Shown here one piece after another: positions 1 through 6,294 of a DNA stretch of 7,475 bases (its first letter is position 1; each line of letters opens with the position of its first letter). Below the pieces are notes generated by a model. It ran no database searches, was not told the DNA's origin, and saw nothing but the letters and a program-made list of their open reading frames with translations. The stretch comes from Pseudomonadales bacterium (GTDB lineage Bacteria; Pseudomonadota; Gammaproteobacteria; Steroidobacterales; Steroidobacteraceae), in contig JAGRJB010000523.1 of assembly GCA_020442965.1 (NCBI GenBank), positions 1-7,475 of the forward strand, read 5' to 3'. A program made the translations under genes and the position numbers.

Positions 1-826
1 CATCTTTTTCGCCTACGTCGGGTTCGATGCGGTGTCGACCGCCGCGGAGGAAACTCGCAACCCGCAACGCAACGTACCGATTGGACTCATCGGCAGCCTG
101 GTGATTTGTACGATCTTCTATGTGTTGGTGGCCGCTGGTGCTATCGGATCGATCGGTGCGCAGCCGATCTTCGATCCCGCGACTGGCCTCGCTTTCGAGC
201 CCGGTACGCGCGGACTCGCCGAGGCCTGCAAGATTGCCGAGAATGCCAGGCAACTGGCCTGTAGCGGCGAACCGCTGGCGCACGTCATGGATGCGATTGG
301 CTGGAAAAAAATCTCCGGACTGATCGGACTTGCGGCATTTCTCGCGCTGCCGTCGGTGATCTTGATGATGTTGTTTGGACAGACTCGTATTTTCTTCGTG
401 ATGGCACGCGACAAGTTATTGCCCTTCAACGAACTGCTCACGCGTATCCACCCGAAATTTCACACGCCGCACATTGTCACGGCGATCACCGGTCTTGCCG
501 TGACTGTCTTCGCGTCGTTCTTTCCGGTGGGTGTGTTAGCTGACATCTCCAACAGCGGCACGCTATTTGCTTTCATGACGGTCGCGCTGGGAGTCTTGAT
601 TCTGCGCGTCAAGGACCCCAGTCGGCCACGTCCTTTCCGCACACCATTCGCCTGGATCATGGCGCCGCTTGCGTTGGGCGGCTGTGCGTTTCTGTTTTTC
701 GCACTGCCGTTTCGAACGCAAGTCACGTTCTTTGTGTGGGCTGCGGTCGGCCTGGTGATCTATTTCTTGTACGGCTATCGTCACAGCCCGGTCGGTCGCG
801 AGGTCGAGCGTCAGGCAGCCAAATAG
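1..826 (+). CDS. APC superfamily amino-acid permease (CAT/YfnA-like), C-terminal part, 5' end outside window
   Basis: Inner-membrane secondary transporter of the amino acid-polyamine-organocation superfamily, probably importing an amino acid. The frame is open from base 2 (the GTG at 32 is internal, not a start) and ends with TAG at 824-826. The first visible residues read FFAYVGFDAVSTAAEETRNP, a hallmark of cationic amino acid transporter-type members, followed by the usual NVPIG. About five hydrophobic segments follow, near bases 77-157, 310-400, 470-600, 650-715 and 720-780, with the family-typical GQTRIFFVMARDKLLP between the second and third. A polar, probably periplasmic loop with two cysteines (codons at 227-229 and 260-262) lies after the first visible segment. 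The N-terminal membrane helices are missing, so the substrate cannot be assigned. The next gene starts 21 bases downstream on the same strand, so the two may be cotranscribed. Family assignment is strong; substrate is unknown. Confidence 0.9.
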   Translation, partial: IFFAYVGFDAVSTAAEETRNPQRNVPIGLIGSLVICTIFYVLVAAGAIGSIGAQPIFDPATGLAFEPGTRGLAEACKIAENARQLACSGEPLAHVMDAIGWKKISGLIGLAAFLALPSVILMMLFGQTRIFFVMARDKLLPFNELLTRIHPKFHTPHIVTAITGLAVTVFASFFPVGVLADISNSGTLFAFMTVALGVLILRVKDPSRPRPFRTPFAWIMAPLALGGCAFLFFALPFRTQVTFFVWAAVGLVIYFLYGYRHSPVGREVERQAAK

Positions 827-847
827 CCGGATCTCCGACTAACAACC

Positions 848-2176
848 ATGTCGGATATCGACCCGAGACTTGCCAACCGAATCCTGATTGGTCTCGCCGT
901 CGGGGCCGTCGCCGGCGTAGTGACGCTGCTGATTGGCGCCATTGCCCCGTCGGTGCTCGAGGGCGCGCGCTGGCTGTCGAACTTCGCGCTCGACCCACTG
1001 GGCCAGGTTTTCCTGCGACTGTTGTTCTTTGTCGTGATACCGCTGGTGTTCGCTTCGCTCGCCGCAGGCGTCGCACAGCTGGGCGAGCTCAAGGATTTGG
1101 GGCCGCTCGCAACCCGCACCTTCATGTTATTCGTAGTCAATATGGCGATCGCCGTGTTCCTGGGCCTCGTCATGATGAATGTCGTGCGACCCGGGGATGC
1201 GCTCGATCCCGAGACCAAGACACAGTTGATGCAGGAGTACGGCGGCGTCGCGCAGCAGACGGTGGAGCGCAGCGCTCAACGCCCATCGATGACGCCGCAG
1301 ACCATCGTCGACATGTTCATGCCGCGCAATCTGTTCGGCGCATTCGTGGGCAATGATCGCAATACTCTGGGCGAAGTGCTGCCATTGATCTTGTTCGCGA
1401 TTTTGGTGGGTGCGGCTGCTATCAAGCTGGGCGATACCAAACGGGACGAGGTGGTGGCAACGCTCGAACTCGTTACGCGACTGATGACCGGCATCGTGCA
1501 GTTTGCCCTCAAGCTCGCTCCCTACGCCGTGCCAGCGATGATCTTCAGCGTGATTGTCAAAGTCGGCTGGGACATTGTCATCGCGCTCGGCGTGTTCGTG
1601 ATCGCGTGTCTCGCGGTGATGTTGCTGCACTTGTTTGGCACCATGTCGCTGTGGCTCAAGTTGTGGTCCCACCGTCGGCCGCTCGAGTTTTGGAAGATTG
1701 TCCGACCGGTGCTGATCACGGCATTCTCGACGAGTTCAAGCAGCGCGACACTGCCGGCGTCGCTCGCGGTCACGCGCGAACAGCTGGGCGTGAAGCCCAC
1801 GACTGCGGGTTTCGTATTGCCGCTCGGCGCCACCATGAACATGTCCGGAACGGCGCTCTATGAGGGCTGTGTCGTATTGTTCGTCGCGCAGGTATTCGGC
1901 GTGCACCTCGGCTGGGCCGAGCAGGGCACGCTCCTGGTGCTGGCGGTTCTCTCCGCGGTTGCCGTTGCATCGATTCCGGGCGGCTCCTTGCCGTTGATCG
2001 CAGGTTTGTTAGTGACCTTTGGTATACCCGCCGAGGGGATCGGCATCATTCTCGGTGCCGACCGGTTGCTCGATATGACGCGCACTGCGGTCAACGTAGG
2101 GTCGGATATCGTGACGGCGGTAATCGTCGATGAGCGCACGGCGATCAAAGCAGCTCCGCCCGCAGCAAGCGACTAG
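848..2176 (+). CDS. Dicarboxylate/acidic amino acid:cation symporter (DAACS, GltP/DctA family)
   Basis: Inner-membrane elevator-type symporter, 442 residues, a normal length for the family. It couples uptake of acidic amino acids or C4-dicarboxylates to Na+ or H+. The HP1 serine-rich motif is STSSSSATLP (residues 294-303). The TM7 motif reads NMSGTALYEG (331-340) where NMDGT is usual. HP2 contains IPGGSLPLI. TM8 reads DRLLDMTRTAVNVGSD (405-420), which keeps in exact spacing the residues equivalent to GltPh Asp390, Asp394, Arg397, Asn401 and Asp405. The retained arginine (R412) favours a substrate with an acidic side chain. The start is the ATG at 848; no strong Shine-Dalgarno is visible, so translation may partly depend on the upstream permease gene 21 bases away. 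The serine at 333 in place of the cation-binding aspartate is unusual. Whether it takes glutamate, aspartate or a dicarboxylate cannot be told from sequence. Confidence 0.93.
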   Translation: MSDIDPRLANRILIGLAVGAVAGVVTLLIGAIAPSVLEGARWLSNFALDPLGQVFLRLLFFVVIPLVFASLAAGVAQLGELKDLGPLATRTFMLFVVNMAIAVFLGLVMMNVVRPGDALDPETKTQLMQEYGGVAQQTVERSAQRPSMTPQTIVDMFMPRNLFGAFVGNDRNTLGEVLPLILFAILVGAAAIKLGDTKRDEVVATLELVTRLMTGIVQFALKLAPYAVPAMIFSVIVKVGWDIVIALGVFVIACLAVMLLHLFGTMSLWLKLWSHRRPLEFWKIVRPVLITAFSTSSSSATLPASLAVTREQLGVKPTTAGFVLPLGATMNMSGTALYEGCVVLFVAQVFGVHLGWAEQGTLLVLAVLSAVAVASIPGGSLPLIAGLLVTFGIPAEGIGIILGADRLLDMTRTAVNVGSDIVTAVIVDERTAIKAAPPAASD

Positions 2177-2402
2177 CGAGCGATTGCCGGTCCTGCTGGC
2201 TGCAACGCGGCACGACCGTGGTGGCGGGGCGGTTTGCGACAAGACTGAGCCTGCGCTAGCGCGACGTCCGGCTCGCACTGGATTCTCACGCAGACCAAAT
2301 GCGCCACCGTCCTGGCGCCGGATTGCTCAGCATGTTCGCGCGGTACACCGCAAGGGTTCGTCCGGACCGACGATCGGGCAGTCGCCTCGGCGAGTGTGTA
2401 GC
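2177..2402. other. Intergenic gap between symporter and GNAT genes
   Basis: This 226-base gap has no convincing coding content. The acetyltransferase frame is open across it, but the translation is a low-complexity arginine- and proline-rich string unlike any domain. It holds a perfect 10-base palindrome GCGCTAGCGC at 2253-2262, flanked by the short inverted arms GAGCC (2247-2251) and GGCTC (2270-2274). No U-run follows, so I do not call a terminator. I see no good sigma-70 promoter, although the gap is long enough to hold one for the acetyltransferase. Confidence 0.5.
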
Positions 2403-3008
2403 ATGCGTAGCGTGCCAACGGCTGACGAACGATTTAAGTGTGAGCTGGTGTCTCGTGATGGAGTGCGGTTGCACGTACGCCCGATTCGAGCCGATGACGT
2501 CGATCGCGAGCGTTGCTTTATTGCAGCGTTGAGCGAGGAGTCGCGTTACCAGCGGCTGTTCTATGTACTGCGCGAGCCATCGCTCCAATTATTGAGCCAA
2601 TTGACGACCATCGATTTTGATCGGACGATGGCGCTAGTGGTAGTAGACCCGAGCAGCAGCAGCGGAGATTTCGTCGCGGTCGCGCGTTATGCGCGCGATA
2701 CGACCGGGAAATCCGCCGAGTTCGCAGTAACGGTGGCCAACCAGTGGCAAGGTCGCGGAGTCGGCACGCAACTCACCACGACGCTGTTCGAGTTTGCCGC
2801 CCGTCGCGGGATCGAGCACATCTACGGGACCGTATTCGCGACCAACGAGCGCATGCTTCAGGTCGCTCGAAACCTGGGGATGACTGTTACCTCCGTGCCG
2901 GGAGACGCCAGCCTGATGATCGTGTCGCTCGATCTAGAGGCGGTACGGCCGACGTCACCGCGTTGCCAGCCCGCGCGGCGCACTCAGCGCGGCTTTATGG
3001 GCCAATGA
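2403..3008 (+). CDS. GNAT-family N-acetyltransferase resembling the Pat/PatZ acetyltransferase module
   Basis: Predicted cytoplasmic acetyl-CoA-dependent acyltransferase of 201 residues. Residues 16-82 (SRDGVRLHVRPIRADD, then SEESRYQRLFY and DFDRTMALVVVD) match the pattern at the start of the GNAT domain of Pat-type protein lysine acetyltransferases. The acetyl-CoA pyrophosphate-binding loop is QGRGVGTQL (117-124), preceded by AEFAVTV, whose glutamate E106 is a candidate catalytic base. NERML (148-152) and a closing beta segment complete the fold. The large acyl-CoA synthetase-like part of full-length Pat is absent. I chose the ATG at 2403 because homology-like sequence begins just after it and a weak GGCGAG lies 8 bases upstream. 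GTG at 2394 is an alternative, and the frame stays open back to 2130, overlapping the symporter. The 3' end overlaps the convergent kinase gene by 14 bases. The substrate (protein lysine or small molecule) is unknown. Confidence 0.85.
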   Translation: MRSVPTADERFKCELVSRDGVRLHVRPIRADDVDRERCFIAALSEESRYQRLFYVLREPSLQLLSQLTTIDFDRTMALVVVDPSSSSGDFVAVARYARDTTGKSAEFAVTVANQWQGRGVGTQLTTTLFEFAARRGIEHIYGTVFATNERMLQVARNLGMTVTSVPGDASLMIVSLDLEAVRPTSPRCQPARRTQRGFMGQ

Positions 3009-4635
3009 CATCGACCGAATCGCGCTGCTGAGGTGATTTGCGCGTTCCCGACCCGGCCATCAGGCACGGGGTTTCGATCGCGTCCAGCAGCGTCTCGATG
3101 TCGGCGGGCTTCTCGAGTACGCGATCTACCACACGCTCGAGCGTCCGTCGGCGATCCTTGCTGAGGTCGCCCGTCAGCATGATGGTTGGCGGCTTGCGGC
3201 CCAGCAAGTCGGCTATGGCCAAGACGATCTCATCGCCGGTGGTCCCATGAGGCAGTAGGTAGTCGGTGATGATCACGTCGGGACGTAGTCCACCGTCGCG
3301 CACAAGTTGCAGCGCCTCGTCGCCAGAGGCCGCTTGTCCCACCGTGTAGCCTTCCAGATCAAGCAGTAGGCGCATTGAGGCAGCGACGGCCGGATCGTCC
3401 TCGATATGCAGTATGGTCAGATCGCGCCGGGCTTGCAGGGTGCGGTGACGGCCTGTGTCGGTAATGTTCGCTGCTGCGGGATGTTCTACCGCACTAACCA
3501 CTCGTGGTATGTCGATCGAGAAGGTGGTACCGCGACCGGGTTCCGACTGCACTCGCACCGGCAGCGCGAGCAATCTGCTGATCCGCCGTACGATGCCCAG
3601 GCCCAGGCCGACGCCACGGCGCTGGTCGCGCGCGGGATTGTCGATCTGGTAGAAGTCATCGAACAGTCGTTCGCAGTGCTCGGCGGCGATGCCGATGCCC
3701 GTATCGATGACCTGAATGCGCAGCACACCATCGACAGGCGCTGCCAGTACTGTCACCGAGCCGCGCCGCGTGTACTTGATGGCATTCGACACCAGATTGC
3801 GCAGGATCACGTCCAGTAAATGTGGATCGGTGCGCACGGACTCGTGACACACGGGTATGTCGAGTTGCAACTGTTTGTCATCGGCGGCAAAACCCAGCCC
3901 GGATCGCAGCGGTGTCAGTATCTGCTCCAGCACGAACACTTGTTTGCGCGGTGCGATCACACCGGATTCCAGCCGGTTCACATCGAGTAGAGCTGACAGC
4001 AGATTCTCCATGCTGCGAATCGCTTCAGCGAGTGAGTGCAGCTGCGAGGCCGCGGTCTGATCCTTGACGGTCCGAACGAGGATCGCGTGCACCAAGGCGA
4101 TGGTCTGTAGTGGTTGCCGTAGATCATGACTGGCGGCTGCCAGAAACTCAGACTTGGACAAGTTCGCTTTGTCGGCCGCCATCTTGGCAGCTTCGAGTTC
4201 CTCGGCGCGGGCGCGCAGCTCGCGCTCCAACTGTTCGCGCTGACCATTGCGCCGGCCCTCGGCGACCAGGTGGGTGACTGTCCCCGACTGATCGAGCACC
4301 GGGCTGAGTGAGAAATCAACCGGCTCGATGCTTCCGTCGGCACGACGATGCTGCGCCTCGAACCGCACGAACTCGTTATGCGAAGCACTCGCGATGCCGG
4401 CGGTGAGCTTGGCCTGCTGCTCGGCGGACCAGTTCCACCAGGGCGTCGCAGCGAACGCGCAGCCAACCACTTGCGCGCGCGAAACGCCTGCGAACGCCAA
4501 TGCGGCCGCATTGATCTCGAGCAGCTTACCGGAAGCATCGAGCACGCCGACGAACCCGAACGCGCGATCAAGAATGATTCGAAGGCAGTTAGCCGCCGTC
4601 TGTGAATCGGCTCTGGGGTCCTGTGGATCGATCAC
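2995..4635 (-). CDS. Soluble PAS-containing hybrid sensor histidine kinase with C-terminal receiver
   Basis: Two-component hybrid kinase of 546 residues. The order is: PAS domain (about 15-125, with FGFVGVLDASGKLLEIN and TPWWNWS); a charged helix, probably coiled coil (128-162); HisKA with the phosphoacceptor in FLAAASHDLRQPLQ (H170); HATPase_c with N box NLVSNAIKYT (N284), G1 box DTGIGIA (311-317) and G2 box GVGLGLGIV (341-349); a linker; and a receiver domain (about 406-520) with acidic pair D413/D414, phosphoacceptor D458 in IITDYLLP, T488 and K509. All catalytic residues are present, so it should be active. No signal peptide or membrane helix is visible, so it should sense a cytoplasmic cue. 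The start is GTG at 4633-4635 with GGAG about 11 bases upstream. The frame is open further up to a stop at 4816-4818 but contains no ATG, GTG or TTG there. No separate response regulator or Hpt gene is in view. Confidence 0.93.
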   Translation of the reverse strand: MIDPQDPRADSQTAANCLRIILDRAFGFVGVLDASGKLLEINAAALAFAGVSRAQVVGCAFAATPWWNWSAEQQAKLTAGIASASHNEFVRFEAQHRRADGSIEPVDFSLSPVLDQSGTVTHLVAEGRRNGQREQLERELRARAEELEAAKMAADKANLSKSEFLAAASHDLRQPLQTIALVHAILVRTVKDQTAASQLHSLAEAIRSMENLLSALLDVNRLESGVIAPRKQVFVLEQILTPLRSGLGFAADDKQLQLDIPVCHESVRTDPHLLDVILRNLVSNAIKYTRRGSVTVLAAPVDGVLRIQVIDTGIGIAAEHCERLFDDFYQIDNPARDQRRGVGLGLGIVRRISRLLALPVRVQSEPGRGTTFSIDIPRVVSAVEHPAAANITDTGRHRTLQARRDLTILHIEDDPAVAASMRLLLDLEGYTVGQAASGDEALQLVRDGGLRPDVIITDYLLPHGTTGDEIVLAIADLLGRKPPTIMLTGDLSKDRRRTLERVVDRVLEKPADIETLLDAIETPCLMAGSGTRKSPQQRDSVDVIGP

Positions 4636-4891
4636 GATGTCGCCGACTCCGGCAAGACGAAATATGTAAAGCCCGTCGATCAGCCTACAGGCAAAGGACG
4701 ATGCGTACCAGTGGCGTGTAGGACAGTTGGACGCAGGATACGCACCGCAGCATATCCGTCGCGAGCTGCGTAATAGTCCAGGACTCTGCGTGGTCCTCCG
4801 AATTGCGCCTATGCCTTAGAGGCCTGCTGTTGCAGCTTGTCCCGCGGATCACTGGAGCAGCGTTCGGCCAATGTTGGCGATGGCGCGGACG
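4636..4891. other. Intergenic spacer between ackA and the kinase gene
   Basis: This 256-base spacer lies between two minus-strand genes. I see no gene in it. On the minus strand it could form an RNA hairpin (4736-4757). Short inverted repeats AGGAC/GTCCT (around 4781-4798) and GCCAA/TTGGC (4867-4878) are weak, and none is followed by a T-run. An AT-rich TTTACATATTT on the minus strand (about 4659-4669), roughly 25-35 bases before the kinase start, is a possible -10 region, but I cannot pair it with a good -35. Whether the kinase is read through from ackA or has its own promoter cannot be decided here. Confidence 0.45.
4736..4757 (-). repeat. Inverted repeat, potential RNA hairpin upstream of the kinase
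   Basis: Read on the minus strand, the arms GGATATGC and GCGTATCC can pair over 8 bases with a single U-G wobble, leaving a six-base loop TGCGGT. The plus strand copy has a C-A mismatch at the wobble position, so the fold is best as minus-strand RNA, the sense of ackA and the kinase. It lies about 100 bases upstream of the kinase start and has no T-run after it, so it is not a standard terminator. It may be chance. Confidence 0.3.
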
Positions 4892-6070
4892 TCAGAGGCG
4901 GGTTAGCAGTCGCTGCGTGTGACGGGCGATCATCCATTCCTCCTGAGTCGGTACTACCCACACGGGCACGCTGCTATCGTCAGCACTGATCCGCAGCGCG
5001 TGACGTTCATTCGCCTTCGCATCCAGTCTGATGCCGACCCAGGAGGCAAGATCGCAGACCCGGCTGCGTATTGCTGCCGAATGTTCACCGATCCCCGCGG
5101 TGAATATCAGGGCATCGAGCCCTCCCAGGATGGCGGTCAGAGCACCCAGTTCACGATTGATTCGATACACGAAAAAGTCAATCGTCTCCCGCGCAGCGGC
5201 CGTATCACTATCTAACAACTCGCGCATGTCACGGCTGATGTCGGACATTCCCAGTAGTCCGGACTTCTCGTAGAGAAGCTCTGCGATCTGTGCGCTGCTC
5301 ATTTTGAGCTCATTGAGCAGGTACAGCACGATGCCGGGATCCAAGTCGCCGCAGCGGGTCCCCATGGGCAGGCCATCCAACGCAGTAAAGCCCATCGTGG
5401 TTGCCACGCTGCGCCCCTCGAGCATGGCGCACATGCTCACCCCGTTGCCCAGATGCGCCACGATGACTTTTCCGGCAGCGGCCTGGCCGATGATTCCTGG
5501 CAGTGTCTCCGCCATGTACTCGTAGGACAGCCCGTGGAATCCGTAACGTCTTATACCTCGCTCGTAGAGATGGGCCGGCAAACCGAACTGCCGCGCAAGT
5601 TTCGGCAAAGTGCGGTGAAACGCGGTGTCGAAGCACGCAATCTGGGGTAGTTCGGGAACCAGTTTCGCCAATACGCGAATGCCTTCGAGATTGTGCGGTT
5701 GGTGCAGGGGTGCGAGCGGATTGAGAGTGTCGAGTTGGTCCAGGACGTCTTTGTTCACCAGCACCGGCGCGTCGTAGAGCCCGCCACCGTGAACGACGCG
5801 ATGGCCGACGGCGGCGACGTTCTCGCTCGCCTTGCGGGTACGGCCCCAATCCACGAGAGCCAGCATGGCTTGCGCATGATCGCAGCCCTGCTCGAGTTGC
5901 AGATCAACGATCGCGACGTTGTCGCGGTCGAAGGCCTGCAGTCGGGGTTTTGTTCCAAGCCCTGACACCTGGCCATGTCCAATGCCTGGCAGCCCCGGAT
6001 GCTTGCCATCGTACAAACCGAACTTGATGCTGGAGGAGCCGCTGTTCAGTACCAGAATCGAGTTATTCAT
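4892..6070 (-). CDS. ackA: Acetate kinase (acetate/propionate family kinase)
   Basis: Cytoplasmic enzyme that reversibly converts acetate and ATP to acetyl phosphate and ADP; propionate may also serve. At 392 residues it is typical or slightly short for the family. The ASKHA-fold signatures are all present: LNSGSSSIKFGLY (8-20) with catalytic Asn9; VGHRVVHGG (88-96) with Arg91; CFDTAFH (146-152) with Asp148; RYGFHG (175-180) with His179; AHLGNG (205-210); MGTRCGDLDPG (236-246) with Arg239; ILGGLDALIFTAGIGEHS (nucleotide site, 314-331); and TQEEW near the C terminus (375-379) with the Mg-binding glutamate. The start ATG has GGGGA about 8 bases upstream on the minus strand. The usual partner, phosphotransacetylase (pta), is not beside it, and neither is phosphoketolase. 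The gene is divergent from the CBS-domain gene, with 224 bases between them, and lies upstream of the hybrid kinase on the same strand. Confidence 0.97.
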   Translation of the reverse strand: MNNSILVLNSGSSSIKFGLYDGKHPGLPGIGHGQVSGLGTKPRLQAFDRDNVAIVDLQLEQGCDHAQAMLALVDWGRTRKASENVAAVGHRVVHGGGLYDAPVLVNKDVLDQLDTLNPLAPLHQPHNLEGIRVLAKLVPELPQIACFDTAFHRTLPKLARQFGLPAHLYERGIRRYGFHGLSYEYMAETLPGIIGQAAAGKVIVAHLGNGVSMCAMLEGRSVATTMGFTALDGLPMGTRCGDLDPGIVLYLLNELKMSSAQIAELLYEKSGLLGMSDISRDMRELLDSDTAAARETIDFFVYRINRELGALTAILGGLDALIFTAGIGEHSAAIRSRVCDLASWVGIRLDAKANERHALRISADDSSVPVWVVPTQEEWMIARHTQRLLTRL

Positions 6071-6099
6071 CGGAAATCCCCAACAAGACTACAGGCCAT

Positions 6100-6128
6100 C
6101 GGTCAGGAGGACTACCTGTGGTTGACCG
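6100..6128. repeat. Inverted repeat in the ackA/CBS divergent region, possible operator
   Basis: The arms CGGTCA (6100-6105) and TGACCG (6123-6128) are perfect inverted copies separated by 17 bases, a centre-to-centre spacing of 23, about two helical turns. The right arm directly abuts a possible -35 element for the CBS-domain gene, and the whole repeat lies 30-58 bases upstream of the ackA start. This is a reasonable place for a dimeric regulator, but a 6-base arm can occur by chance. Confidence 0.3.
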
Positions 6129-6158
6129 TTGATTGTTAGATAGACATACGAATATACC
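6129..6158 (+). promoter_or_regulatory. Candidate sigma-70 promoter for the CBS-DUF2267 gene
   Basis: TTGATT (6129-6134) and TATACC (6153-6158) are separated by 18 bases, inside a clear AT-rich patch in otherwise GC-rich sequence. It would place transcription about 130 bases before the CBS gene start. The same patch read on the minus strand offers TATATT- and TATCTA-like -10 sequences that could serve ackA. This is motif matching only. Confidence 0.35.
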
Positions 6159-6281
6159 GAGAGCGCTTCGGCCTGCATACTCATTGGCCTCGTGGAGGCT
6201 GGATTCCCGGAACCGCGCGAACGTATTGCGTCGGCGAGCCTTTCGATAGGTCTTTCGGGAACGATCAACGTCAACCCGTCC

Positions 6282-6287
6282 AAGGAG
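6282..6287 (+). promoter_or_regulatory. Strong Shine-Dalgarno of the CBS-DUF2267 gene
   Basis: AAGGAG lies 7 bases before the ATG at 6295. It is the best ribosome-binding site in the window and fixes the start of the gene. Confidence 0.8.
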
Positions 6288-6294
6288 CTCTCAG

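Noticed and set aside
736..1356. 206-codon plus-strand frame across the permease/symporter junction
   Set aside because: It overlaps two well-supported genes in another frame, and its translation is arginine-rich low-complexity sequence typical of a GC-rich shadow frame.
1127..1672. 181-codon minus-strand frame opposite the symporter
   Set aside because: It is fully antisense to a gene with clear family motifs, and its His/Gln/Arg-rich translation matches no family I know.
2130..2402. N-terminal extension of the acetyltransferase, starting at GTG 2130 inside the symporter gene
   Set aside because: The extra 91 residues are arginine- and proline-rich with no domain character, they would overlap the symporter by 47 bases, and the GNAT pattern begins only after the ATG at 2403.
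2971..2996. Hairpin CCGCGC/GCGCGG followed by TTT as a terminator for the acetyltransferase gene
   Set aside because: The stem is only 6 bases with a 10-base loop, just three T residues follow after a C, and it lies inside the coding sequence.
4636..4815. 5' extension of the kinase reading frame
   Set aside because: The frame is open back to a stop at 4816-4818 but has no ATG, GTG or TTG, and the translation is cysteine- and arginine-rich with no domain.
5310..5849. 179-codon minus-strand frame inside ackA
   Set aside because: It is an out-of-frame shadow of ackA with very high arginine content.
6129..6142. FNR/Anr box at TTGATTGTTAGATA
   Set aside because: Only the left half-site TTGAT matches; the right half AGATA differs from ATCAA at several positions.
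6089..6283. 64-codon minus-strand frame in the ackA/CBS divergent region
   Set aside because: It would start at a TTG opposite the CBS Shine-Dalgarno, has mixed third-position composition unlike its neighbours, no recognisable domain, and covers the likely promoter region.
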